This document shows positions 1 through 6,048 of a stretch of 14,582 nt of DNA, in pieces. Origin of the DNA: Gemmatimonadota bacterium (GTDB taxonomy: Bacteria > Gemmatimonadota > Gemmatimonadetes > Longimicrobiales > RSA9); assembly GCA_016207445.1 (NCBI GenBank), contig JACQPS010000077.1, positions 1 to 14,582 on the forward strand, in the 5' to 3' direction. The number at the start of each line of letters is the position of its first letter. Position 1 is the first letter of the stretch. The notes under the pieces were generated by a model. The model was not told where the DNA came from and searched no databases. It saw only the letters and a program-made list of their open reading frames with translations. The position numbers and the translations under genes are program-made.

Positions 1-176
1 AGCCCCGACTGCTTCACCGCTTCGAGGATCTCGGTCTGGCTGATGGGCCGACCCGCCACTTGCTCGGCTGCCTGCTGAGCCTGCTGTTGGGAATGGCCTG
101 GCATGGGGAAGGCTAAAGCGACCGCAACAATCACACAGCCAGGAAAGCACCGGCGCGTTCTGTTGGGCACCGTCAT
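1..176 (-). CDS. Secreted protein, N-terminal fragment (possible polysaccharide-export/SLBB type)
   Basis: This is a reading frame cut by the left window edge; only the first 58 codons are visible. It starts at the ATG on the complement of 174-176. The start MTVPNRTRRCF is followed by a hydrophobic stretch (about residues 13-24) and then GHSQQQAQ, which together look like a Sec signal peptide with cleavage near the Ser-Gln. After it comes a Gln/Ala-rich stretch and the motif GRPISQTEILEAVKQSG. I recall short 'EIL..L..SG' helices just after the signal peptide in outer-membrane polysaccharide-export (SLBB) proteins of Gemmatimonadota, but too little is visible to assign a family. Export is well supported; the function is a guess. 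No strong Shine-Dalgarno sequence precedes the ATG. The gene is divergent from the XRE regulator, and the 10-bp inverted repeat at 214-249 lies 38 bases upstream of its start. Confidence 0.6.
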   Translation of the reverse strand, partial: MTVPNRTRRCFPGCVIVAVALAFPMPGHSQQQAQQAAEQVAGRPISQTEILEAVKQSG

Positions 177-213
177 TGCTCGGCTTCGCTGTCGGTTCGT
201 GAGTACCGGAAAA

Positions 214-249
214 CGAGTTACAGAGTCAGCGCTCGCGACCTGTAACTCG
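214..249. repeat. Inverted repeat, 10-bp perfect arms, 16-bp spacer
   Basis: CGAGTTACAG at 214-223 is the exact reverse complement of CTGTAACTCG at 240-249. It sits between the divergent secreted-protein gene and the XRE gene, 38 bases upstream of the former's start. It could be an operator for a dimeric regulator or an RNA hairpin in the leader. There is no T-run, so an intrinsic terminator is unlikely. Confidence 0.7.
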
Positions 250-341
250 CGCACACTCGAGGGGAATCATTCCACGCTTTCGGGCGCCGGGTGGGGGTCA
301 AGTCTCTTGATTCCTGCAGAAAAGCGAGCAGGCTGATCGTG

Positions 342-374
342 AGGTTCCAACCTTCTTCGAAGGTCATGGAACCT
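342..374. repeat. Nested long hairpin (8-bp plus 6-bp stem, TTC loop)
   Basis: Outer arms AGGTTCCA (342-349) and TGGAACCT (367-374) are perfectly complementary. Inside them ACCTTC (350-355) pairs with GAAGGT (359-364) across a TTC loop, leaving only CA (365-366) as a bulge. The result is a nearly continuous 14-bp stem upstream of the XRE gene. Only three T follow on the plus strand, so a classical terminator is not supported. An operator, leader hairpin or insulator remains possible. Confidence 0.7.
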
Positions 375-405
375 TTGGCCCCCTTGCTGAAGCTCCGAAG
401 GCAAC

Positions 406-420
406 CACACTCATAGTGTG
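406..420 (+). promoter_or_regulatory. C-box-like palindrome upstream of the XRE gene (putative operator)
   Basis: CACACT-CAT-AGTGTG is a perfect 6-bp palindrome with a 3-bp centre. It ends 36 bases before the ATG of the XRE regulator. Its core, ACT-nnn-AGT, matches the general layout of C-boxes bound by controller proteins of restriction-modification systems (GACT-nnn-AGTC type). Such sites lie just upstream of the controller gene and mediate autoregulation. The palindrome is read directly; binding by the adjacent protein is inferred. I found no convincing second box. Confidence 0.5.
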
Positions 421-456
421 TAGACCTTGGCGCCGCAAGGCCGGCAACATGGGGCC

Positions 457-699
457 ATGTCACGCACCCAGGGAGCCGAGCCGCCGATCGGGACCGCTCT
501 TCGCGAACTCCGAACTTCACGTGGACTTACTCAGGAGGAACTGGCGGCTAGGTCGGGCCTACACCGGAACTACATCGGGGGCGTTGAGCGTGGGGAACGC
601 AATCCAACGTTTCGGAGTGTAGGGAAGATTCTGCGCGTACTTGGTGTCAGCTGGGCGGATTTGGGGCGGCGACTGGACGCGCTTAAGGACCGTCGGTAG
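457..699 (+). CDS. XRE-family transcriptional regulator, controller (C) protein-like
   Basis: This encodes an 80-residue protein made almost entirely of one helix-turn-helix of the XRE/Cro class. The helices are visible as IGTALRELRTSRGLTQEEL (about 11-29), then AARSGLHRNYIGGVERGERN as the turn and recognition helix, then the SVGKILRVLGV helix. The 'GLHR.YI..VERGERNP' segment and the overall length are typical of controller proteins of restriction-modification systems, and also of many small stand-alone XRE repressors. I chose the ATG at 457 because a TTG at 427 in the same frame would only add an unconserved-looking 10-residue extension. Codons are richer in A/T third positions (CTT, ACT, CGA, TTG) than in neighbouring genes, which suggests horizontal acquisition. 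The palindrome at 406-420 is a plausible autoregulatory operator. No endonuclease or methylase gene is visible, so it is orphan within this window. Confidence 0.85.
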   Translation: MSRTQGAEPPIGTALRELRTSRGLTQEELAARSGLHRNYIGGVERGERNPTFRSVGKILRVLGVSWADLGRRLDALKDRR

Positions 700-805
700 T
701 TTCCGTTGGTGCGTTATTGAGTTGTTGTCCTTGCGCTTCGCTGACCTGCCCCGAAGGGCAACAGCATCGCGATATTACCCCTCCCGTCGCAGGCCAGTAG
801 ATCGC

Positions 806-830
806 CCGCAAGTGACGCCACGACTTGCGG
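806..830. repeat. Inverted repeat in the convergent intergenic region
   Basis: CCGCAAGT (806-813) and ACTTGCGG (823-830) are perfect 8-bp arms around a 9-base loop. A second nested stem follows: GGCGC 849-853 with GCGCC 876-880, and ACCGG 858-862 with CCGGT 869-873. The region separates the convergent XRE gene (ends 699) and TPR gene (ends 926), where a bidirectional terminator would be expected. No T-tract follows on either strand, so this role is tentative. Confidence 0.45.
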
Positions 831-925
831 TAATCCCCAGTCGGAAGCGGCGCCTGGACCGGTTGTTGCCGGTTTGCGCCGCGCCGCAGCTGATGACGGC
901 TCGTCGGCGTCCGGGCGCGAGCGTG

Positions 926-2683
926 TCACCGCCCGCGCTTGATCAGTAGTTCTTGAATCTGAATGTACTGCTTGGACGCATCAATGAACCGCTGCAGGTT
1001 GGGGCACGGCTGCGTGTTCCCGCAGGCCCCGCTCTGCTCGAAGAACTCGAGCGCGCGCTGAAAGATCGGGAGCGCGTCTTTCGCTGAGGCAGCCGTGCCC
1101 GGCTGCTGCAACCTCAGCCCCTTCTGATACAGCACCTGCCCGCTCCAGTAGCTGCCCATCGCGCGGGTTTCGGCGCCACTGGCCAGCTCGCGCGCGAGCA
1201 TGAAATACTCGAGCGCGGCTTCCTGCTGCCCTTTCCGGAACTTCTCGTTGTAGCCGGCAGAGAACACGGCGCGCGCGGCCTCGTCCGACTCGATCTCCTT
1301 GCGCTCGACCGCCTTCTGGAACGCGGCGCGAGCGCGCGCGAGCTGGCCCGCCTGCACGAGCCACAGCCCCTGGCGCGAATAGACCTGGGGCGTCTTGGGG
1401 TCCTTGGCCAGCGCGGAGTCGAGCGCGGCCAGCGCCTCCTCGAGGCGCCCGGCATTCTCGAGCGCGCTGGCGTAGGCCGACCAGAGCGTCGCGTCCCCGG
1501 GCTTGGCCGCGATAACGCGCGCACCCAGCTCGACCGCCTGCTGATAACGCTCGAGCTTGCCCAGCGTGGCCAGCATGTTGTTCAGCATGGCCGACTCGGC
1601 CTCGGCACCCTTGCTCGCGAACACCTTCTCGTAGTGGCCGAGCGCGGTCTCGTACAGCTTCACCGCCTCGGCCGACCGCCCCGCCGAGCCCCCGTTCGCA
1701 CCGGTCCTGGCCGCCTCCTCCAGCTTCTGTGCCGCCGCCAGGGCGAAGTGTCCGGCGTACTCGGCCAACGTCAGGTTGCCGGCTTCCTGCTGCAGCCCTT
1801 CCTCGACCAGCCGGAGCGCGCCCTCCGGATCACCGGCCTTGGCCATGTCCGTGGCCACCTTCAGCCGCACGTCCACGTTCCCCGGGTTCAGCTCCAGGTA
1901 CTGGTGGAAGTAGCCGCGCGCGACCTCCTGCTGGTTCAGCTTGATCGCCACGATGCCGGCGGTGAGCAGCGCATCCTGGTGCACCGGGTTCAGCTCCAGC
2001 ACCTGCCGGTGCAGCGCGAGCGACTGCGCCAGCGAGTCCAGCTCCATGAGCGCACGCGCCTTGCCGTACAGCGCCGTCACCGAATGCGCGTTGATCTCCA
2101 GCGACCGGTTGCAGTTGGTGAGCGCGTTCTCCCACTGCTGACTCCCCAGGTACTCCAGGCAGAACGCCGTCAGCCGCAGCTGGTTGACGTAGTTCTCGAA
2201 CGAGGTGAAGATGTGCTGCGCCGCCTGCTTCGCGTCCGGCGCCGTGAACGCAGCGACCTCGAAGCTCTCCCCCGTCTTTGCGCTGATGAAGCGCGCGCCC
2301 ACCTGCATGGCGGCGCCGGCCGCGCCGTAGGTGCCGCACATGACCAGCTCGGCGCCCAGCTGCACCGCGAGCTGGCGGCTCTTGATGCAGTCCAGCTCCT
2401 CCTCCTTCAACTTGAACTTGCGCAGCGCGTCCTGGAAATCCTTCTTCTCCACCGGCGCGTGCGTGGCCAGACTGTTGATGAGCTTGCGCATGTCCTCGGC
2501 AACCGCCTTGCCGAAGTCCGGCTTCACGCTGCCCTCGCGCTCCAGCGCCGGGATCAGAACGCGGAAGCGCCCGCCCGCCTGCTGCGCCTGCAGCGCAGCC
2601 CCCGGCGCCGCCGCCAGCAGCATGCCCACCAGAGCCAGGGCGGCCGCCCCTGCCCACGTGCGCATCGTGCGCCTTTGCTCCAT
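926..2683 (-). CDS. Secreted TPR-repeat protein with N-terminal FlgO/TolB-like domain
   Basis: The protein has 585 residues. Residues 1-34 look like a signal peptide: basic MEQRRTMRTW, a hydrophobic run, then ALQAQQ. Residues about 39-165 (RFRVLIPALEREG ... GAELVMCGTYG ... VGARFISAKTGE) have the alternating strand/helix pattern of the FlgO/TolB N-terminal fold, which usually reports levels of envelope lipoproteins. From about 172 to 560 there are repeated TPR helices, for example ALYGKARALMELDSLAQSLA, AGIVAIKLNQQEVARGYFHQ and YASALENAGRLEEALAALDS, consistent with a periplasmic scaffold. The ATG at 2683 has GGAG ten bases upstream. The open frame extends to 2974, but that extension lacks coding character and would hide the signal peptide. 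An internal ATG at 2665 is an alternative start. The gene stands alone on the minus strand, 197 bases downstream of the YetF-like gene. The exact function is unknown. Confidence 0.85.
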   Translation of the reverse strand: MEQRRTMRTWAGAAALALVGMLLAAAPGAALQAQQAGGRFRVLIPALEREGSVKPDFGKAVAEDMRKLINSLATHAPVEKKDFQDALRKFKLKEEELDCIKSRQLAVQLGAELVMCGTYGAAGAAMQVGARFISAKTGESFEVAAFTAPDAKQAAQHIFTSFENYVNQLRLTAFCLEYLGSQQWENALTNCNRSLEINAHSVTALYGKARALMELDSLAQSLALHRQVLELNPVHQDALLTAGIVAIKLNQQEVARGYFHQYLELNPGNVDVRLKVATDMAKAGDPEGALRLVEEGLQQEAGNLTLAEYAGHFALAAAQKLEEAARTGANGGSAGRSAEAVKLYETALGHYEKVFASKGAEAESAMLNNMLATLGKLERYQQAVELGARVIAAKPGDATLWSAYASALENAGRLEEALAALDSALAKDPKTPQVYSRQGLWLVQAGQLARARAAFQKAVERKEIESDEAARAVFSAGYNEKFRKGQQEAALEYFMLARELASGAETRAMGSYWSGQVLYQKGLRLQQPGTAASAKDALPIFQRALEFFEQSGACGNTQPCPNLQRFIDASKQYIQIQELLIKRGR

Positions 2684-2880
2684 CTCGAGAGTCTCCAATA
2701 GGTTAGGTGTTGGCCGAGCGCGCGCGCGGCTGCTGCTCTCGCGTAGTAACCCCGTGGAGGGGGAAAGTTCGGTCCGGAAAGCTCCCGGGTGGCAGGCGCA
2801 GCCCGTGCGGCTCCGGGGCAAGACGCCCGTTTTTTTCGGGAATTCAAAAGCTAGTACCCCCCCGCCCGCGCGGCAAGAGA

Positions 2881-3363
2881 TCAGACGATCCTGGGCTTCT
2901 TGGGCTTCACCTGCTTCTCCGCCGGGCGGCGCGGCACCACCGAGATCTGCCCGTCCGTCTCGAGGATCGCCCACTCGACGTCCTCCAGGCGCTCGACGCC
3001 GAACTTGCGCAGGGCGCTCAGGAGCTCGTCCGGGGTCACCCGCTCGCGATTGAGGCTGGGCTCGACGAGCGCCCCCCGGCGGACGAGCACGGTGGGGCTG
3101 CCCTCCGTGACGGCCTCCACTCTGGCGCTCAGGTGGCTGAGCACGGAAGTGATCAGGACCAGAGCGAGCAGGGTGCTCGTGCCGATCAGAGCGTTGGTGA
3201 GTGAAAAATCCTCGCGTACGAGCGCCTGCTGCACGATCTCCGAAATGAGGAGCAGCATGACGACCTCGAAGGGGGCGAGCTGGCCGAACTCGCGCTTGCC
3301 AATGACGCGCAGCGTGACCAGCAGAAACAGATAGATCAGCACAACCCGAACGACGGTGTCCAT
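2881..3363 (-). CDS. YetF/YcaP-family (DUF421) membrane protein, short form
   Basis: The protein has 160 residues. Three hydrophobic segments (about 4-21, 33-48, 56-76) are joined by the DUF421 signature RVIGKREFGQLAPFEVVMLL and SEIVQQALVREDFSL. The soluble part (about 77-160) contains the family's β-rich elements GSPTVLVRRGAL, RVTPDELLSALRKFGV and EDVEWAILETDGQISVVPR. It ends in a basic tail, KPKKPRIV. Typical YetF proteins have a longer cytosolic tail (around 200-230 residues in total), so this is a compact member. The family is membrane-bound, linked to the cell envelope or spore coat in Firmicutes, with no firmly established reaction. The start ATG lies 11 bases after the stop of the upstream single-pass gene, so the two are probably co-transcribed. 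No terminator is obvious in the 197 bases downstream. Confidence 0.9.
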   Translation of the reverse strand: MDTVVRVVLIYLFLLVTLRVIGKREFGQLAPFEVVMLLLISEIVQQALVREDFSLTNALIGTSTLLALVLITSVLSHLSARVEAVTEGSPTVLVRRGALVEPSLNRERVTPDELLSALRKFGVERLEDVEWAILETDGQISVVPRRPAEKQVKPKKPRIV

Positions 3364-3374
3364 GGGTCGGCGCG

Positions 3375-3887
3375 TCAGGGAAAGACCAGCGTACTCAGGC
3401 CGAGGGCGGCCGTATCGGCGCCCGCCGCGACGCGCACCGCCCCCCGGTGACGGCCGTAATGCTCGCCCTGCAACTCGACCGCGACCAGGCCCGTGGCGCC
3501 CGGCTCCAGTCGCGCGAGCCGGACACGGTACGCCTGCTCGGCCGCGGGCGTGAACGTCACCTGGGAGAAGCGGTTCACATAGAAGGAATCGAACTCGACG
3601 CGCACACTGTCGAGCGGCCTGGAGGACGTGTTGTCCACGAACAGCAGGAGCTCGCCGATCTGCTCGAAACGGAACCGGTCGGGATAGCGGAGGTGGACGC
3701 GGAGCGCCGCCGTGTGCGCCTCGGCCTCGCGCGAGCTTTCGCCGAAAACGCCAAGAAGCGCCAGCAGCGGCAGCCCCAGGATCAACAGGATGCCCAGCGC
3801 CTGCAGTGGCGAGAAGCGAACGCGCCGCCGGATGCGCGGGGCGTCCGGCGGCTGGGGTACGTCGCGTCGCCTCGAGATCTTCACCAT
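3375..3887 (-). CDS. Hypothetical single-pass membrane protein with extracytoplasmic β domain
   Basis: I do not recognise this 170-residue protein. It has a basic, proline-containing cytoplasmic N-terminus (MVKISRRRDVPQPP...RIRRRVRF), one transmembrane helix (about 27-49, LGILLILGLPLLALLGVFGE) and a C-terminal domain (about 60-170). The alternating hydrophobic strands of that domain (LRVHLRYPDRFRF, LLLFVDNTSSRPLDSVRVEF, QVTFTPA, GLVAVELQGEHYG) suggest an Ig-like fold outside the membrane. The 'LLLFVDNTSSRPLDSVRVEF' stretch resembles the 'intrinsic non-cleavable interaction' strands of CARDB-like domains. The start ATG at 3887 is preceded by a weak GGAAG. It sits 11 bases upstream of the YetF-like gene on the same strand, so a shared transcript and possibly a membrane complex are likely. 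Function unknown. Confidence 0.75.
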   Translation of the reverse strand: MVKISRRRDVPQPPDAPRIRRRVRFSPLQALGILLILGLPLLALLGVFGESSREAEAHTAALRVHLRYPDRFRFEQIGELLLFVDNTSSRPLDSVRVEFDSFYVNRFSQVTFTPAAEQAYRVRLARLEPGATGLVAVELQGEHYGRHRGAVRVAAGADTAALGLSTLVFP

Positions 3888-4016
3888 CGCTTCCGGCCGC
3901 TTCCGAAACGTGCGGAAATCGGGCGCGCCTCGCGGCAGCTCCGGCGCGTCTTTACCGCATGTGCTGTGCCCGGCGGAAACGAATGGTTCTGGAAAAAGGC
4001 CGAGCGGGCAGTCGGC

Positions 4017-4433
4017 TCAGCCCGAAGAGGACACCGAGGGCGCGGCCGGCGGTCGCAGGCCTGCCACCTCGCCCTCGGTCTTGCCCGCCACCAGCTCCAT
4101 GCGCTCGAGCGATTCCTGCATGGCGCGCGTGACCTCGCGGACTGCCTCGCGCGCGGCGGTTGACTCGTCGTCCCTGAGCGCGAGGGCCGCGCGGTTCAGC
4201 CGCCTCACCAGACCAATGAAGTCATCCACCTCCGCCCGCAGCGCGAGATACTTGCGCTCGTTCGGGAGCAGCGGGTGCGCGAGCTTGAAGATGCCGGCTT
4301 CGATCATCAGGATGCCGATCAGCACCACGGGCACCTGCACCGTGACCTCGCTGATCAGCAGCACCGTGCCCAGAATGAGCACGTTGCCCGCGATCGGAAG
4401 CCCGATGTCTACGGCCTTGCGAAACCGTCTCAC
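4017..4433 (-). CDS. Hypothetical two-helix membrane protein with helical cytoplasmic tail
   Basis: I do not recognise a named family for this protein of about 138 residues. Two hydrophobic helices (about 11-28, GLPIAGNVLILGTVLLIS, and 32-52, VQVPVVLIGILMIEAGIFKL) form a hairpin. A charged α-helical tail follows, NERKYLALRAEVDDFIGLVRRLN and then REVTRAMQESLERMELVAGKTEG, possibly a coiled coil. Two in-frame GTG codons compete as start: 4439 and 4433. GGGGGAGG on the complement of 4439-4446 abuts the first but is spaced 5 nt from the second, so 4433 is preferred. The gene follows the pseudopilin stop by about 33 bases, which suggests one transcript. An 11-bp tandem duplication sits exactly in that junction. 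Confidence 0.75.
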   Translation of the reverse strand: MRRFRKAVDIGLPIAGNVLILGTVLLISEVTVQVPVVLIGILMIEAGIFKLAHPLLPNERKYLALRAEVDDFIGLVRRLNRAALALRDDESTAAREAVREVTRAMQESLERMELVAGKTEGEVAGLRPPAAPSVSSSG

Positions 4434-4438
4434 GCGCA

Positions 4439-4446
4439 CCTCCCCC
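4439..4446 (-). promoter_or_regulatory. Ribosome binding site that fixes the GTG start at 4433
   Basis: GGGGGAGG on the minus strand ends 5 nt before the GTG at 4433. It overlaps the other in-frame GTG (4439), which makes that codon a poor initiator. Confidence 0.6.
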
Positions 4447-4468
4447 GTCGCTCGCTCGTCGCTCGCTC
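4446..4468. repeat. 11-bp tandem direct repeat, two copies
   Basis: CGTCGCTCGCT occurs twice in a row (4446-4456 and 4457-4467), plus one extra base of a third unit. It begins inside the stop codon of the pseudopilin gene and runs into the ribosome binding site of the next gene. It looks like a slippage duplication in the intercistronic spacer. Confidence 0.75.
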
Positions 4469-4949
4469 AACACACCTCGGCCACTTGCGACTCCTCCATG
4501 CGCCCGCCCCAGGTCGGGTACACCGTCGTCACCAGCGTCTTCGAGCGCAGGTGCATCGCCTCCAGGCGCACCGTCGCCTCCTGGCCGCCGCTGGCGGGCG
4601 TGTACTGAAACGTGCAGTACTTGATGTTCTCGCTCTGGTAGTAGTAGCCGACGTTCCTGAGATCTTCGACCGAGGTCGGCCACGACTCGTTCAGCAGCAC
4701 GTAGCGGTCGATGGCTCGCGTCGCGTGGTAGAGCTCGCCCTTCGTCGCCGCCACCATCGACTTCTCGCGCGCCCGGCTCAGCGGTGGCGCGACCAGCATC
4801 GCCAGAATGCCCAGGATCAGCGTTACGATCATCAGCTCGATCAGCGTGAAACCGCCGCGCCGACACCGAGCCGCTCCGGCGCGGCAGCGGGACACACCGG
4901 CGGTGGAAGAAGTCGCAGCACGGCCTCGTGGCAAGCTCGGGTTGGCCAT
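4467..4949 (-). CDS. Type IV pilin-like pseudopilin (prepilin with class III signal)
   Basis: The protein has about 160 residues. The prepilin peptidase site is unambiguous: RRGG|FTLIELMIVTLILGILAML, where the mature protein would begin at Phe34 with the conserved Glu at mature position 5, followed by the hydrophobic N-terminal helix. The leader is long and basic (ending SRCRAGAARCRRGG). The globular part contains ATRAIDRYVLLNESWPTSVEDL, the α/β-loop region of GspG/PilE-like proteins. Two Cys (in KYCTFQY and at the C-terminal residue) could form the disulfide-bounded D-region common in pilins. The ATG at 4949 is chosen; a GTG at 4988 in frame would lengthen the leader to 46 residues. No pilus assembly gene is in the window, so this is an orphan pilin-like protein. 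A weak promoter-like sequence lies at 5053-5081. Confidence 0.88.
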   Translation of the reverse strand: MANPSLPRGRAATSSTAGVSRCRAGAARCRRGGFTLIELMIVTLILGILAMLVAPPLSRAREKSMVAATKGELYHATRAIDRYVLLNESWPTSVEDLRNVGYYYQSENIKYCTFQYTPASGGQEATVRLEAMHLRSKTLVTTVYPTWGGRMEESQVAEVC

Positions 4950-5052
4950 GGAAGATCGGAAAGCGCGGGGCCCGGGACCGGCGATCACCGTGCGGAAGCC
5001 GGGCGAGCCATCGGCCGGCCGGTGCGCGGACGTGGTCGCAAGCTCGCCTGCT

Positions 5053-5081
5053 CGTTAACGTTTTGCTCGCGGCCGCGTCAA
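5053..5081 (-). promoter_or_regulatory. Putative promoter of the pseudopilin operon
   Basis: On the minus strand TTGACG (complement of 5076-5081) is followed after 17 bases by TTAACG (complement of 5053-5058). The -35 is good and the -10 poor. The position, about 100 bases before the ATG at 4949, is reasonable. It overlaps the inverted repeat TTTGCT/AGCAAA, so a regulator could act here. Confidence 0.3.
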
Positions 5082-5086
5082 GCAAA
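5062..5086. repeat. Inverted repeat with embedded palindrome in divergent promoter region
   Basis: TTTGCT (5062-5067) and AGCAAA (5081-5086) flank the perfect 10-bp palindrome CGCGGCCGCG (5068-5077). The structure lies between the divergent pseudopilin and reductase genes and overlaps the -35 candidate for the former. It may be an operator. Confidence 0.45.
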
Positions 5087-5173
5087 CTCTTGTTTTTGCG
5101 CCCGCGTTGACGGCCGCGCCGCGGCAGCCCACGCTGTCGCGAGCACGCAGGCCACTCGAGCAGGCGAGGGCAT

Positions 5174-6016
5174 ATGTTCCAGGCGGATCTGCTAGGGCAA
5201 CGGACGGTGCTGGTCACGGGGGGCGGGTCGGGGCTGGGGCGGGCGCTGGCGAAGCGATTCCTGGAAGTGGGGGCGCGCGTCGCGATCTGTGGCCGCAACG
5301 AGGAGCGGCTGGCCGCGACGGCCCGTGAGCTCGATCCGAGCGGGGAACGGGTGCTTGCCCGGCGGGCCGACGTGCGCGAGTTCGGGGAGGTGGAGGCGCT
5401 GGCGCAGGCGGTGGTGGAGCGCTTCGGCGGGATCGACGTCCTCGTGAACAACGCGGCCGGCAACTTCCTGGCGGCGACGGAAGAGCTTTCGCCGAATGGC
5501 TTCAACGCCGTGGTGCAGACGGTGCTGCACGGCACCTTTCACGCGACGCTGGCGGTGGGGCGGCGTATGATCGAGCGCGGCCGAGGCGGCGACATCCTGA
5601 ACATCGTGACGACGTACGCCTGGACCGGCTCGGCGTTCGTGGTGCCATCGGCCGCAGCCAAGGCCGGCGTGCTCGCGCTCACCCGCTCGTTGGCCGTCGA
5701 GTGGGCCGCGTACGGCATCCGCGTGAACGCGATCGCGCCCGGCCCCTTCCCGACCGAGGGCGCGTGGTCCCGCCTCATGCCGCCCGAAATCGAGGCGGAG
5801 GCGCGGGCACGCATCCCGCTCGACCGCTTCGGCGATCCGCCCGAGCTGGCCAATCTGGCCGTGTTCCTGGTTTCCGATGCCGCCCGCTTCATCAACGGCG
5901 AGTGCGTGACGATCGACGGCGGCGAGTGGCTGGCCTCCGGCGGCCTGTTCAACCGCCTGACGCGCATGCCGCGCGCACAGCTCAAGAGCATGTTCCGCCG
6001 GTTGCGCGGCCGCTGA
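5174..6016 (+). CDS. fadH: 2,4-dienoyl-CoA reductase, SDR type (YkuF/DECR-like)
   Basis: This 280-residue protein is a short-chain dehydrogenase/reductase. The NADP(H) site is TGGGSGLG (15-22), and R41 in CGRNEERL fits NADPH preference. The usual YxxxK tyrosine is missing: residue 159, four before Lys163, is Ser. Instead Tyr148 in TTYAWTG stands 15 residues before Lys163, and Asn97 in AAGNF stands 51 before Tyr148. This reproduces the Asn148/Tyr199/Ser210/Lys214 spacing of mammalian mitochondrial 2,4-dienoyl-CoA reductase (recalled). NGF, SAAAKAGV, LAVEW, APGP, IDGGEW and the C-terminal extension also match that family and B. subtilis YkuF. It would remove double bonds during β-oxidation of unsaturated fatty acyl-CoAs in the cytosol. 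Escherichia coli FadH is an unrelated flavoprotein with the same symbol. ATG at 5174 is preceded by GAGGG. The gene is divergent from the pseudopilin and monocistronic here. Confidence 0.88.
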   Translation: MFQADLLGQRTVLVTGGGSGLGRALAKRFLEVGARVAICGRNEERLAATARELDPSGERVLARRADVREFGEVEALAQAVVERFGGIDVLVNNAAGNFLAATEELSPNGFNAVVQTVLHGTFHATLAVGRRMIERGRGGDILNIVTTYAWTGSAFVVPSAAAKAGVLALTRSLAVEWAAYGIRVNAIAPGPFPTEGAWSRLMPPEIEAEARARIPLDRFGDPPELANLAVFLVSDAARFINGECVTIDGGEWLASGGLFNRLTRMPRAQLKSMFRRLRGR

Positions 6017-6048
6017 GGCGTCGCGGCTCGGAATCCAGACGCCGCGAG

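Noticed and set aside
714..929. 71-codon minus-strand open frame downstream of the TPR gene
   Set aside because: No recognisable domain or ribosome binding site, and it coincides with the stem-loop region.
1634..2701. Long plus-strand open frame (355 codons) opposite the TPR gene
   Set aside because: It is Arg/Leu/Gln-rich with no domain, and lies antisense to a protein with signal peptide and clear TPR repeats.
2826..2840. CCCG-T7-CGGG as a terminator between the YetF-like and TPR genes
   Set aside because: The T-run forms the loop rather than following the stem, and the stem has only four pairs.
2684..2974. N-terminal extension of the TPR protein
   Set aside because: The extra residues have no coding character and would bury the signal peptide; a good start with GGAG exists at 2683.
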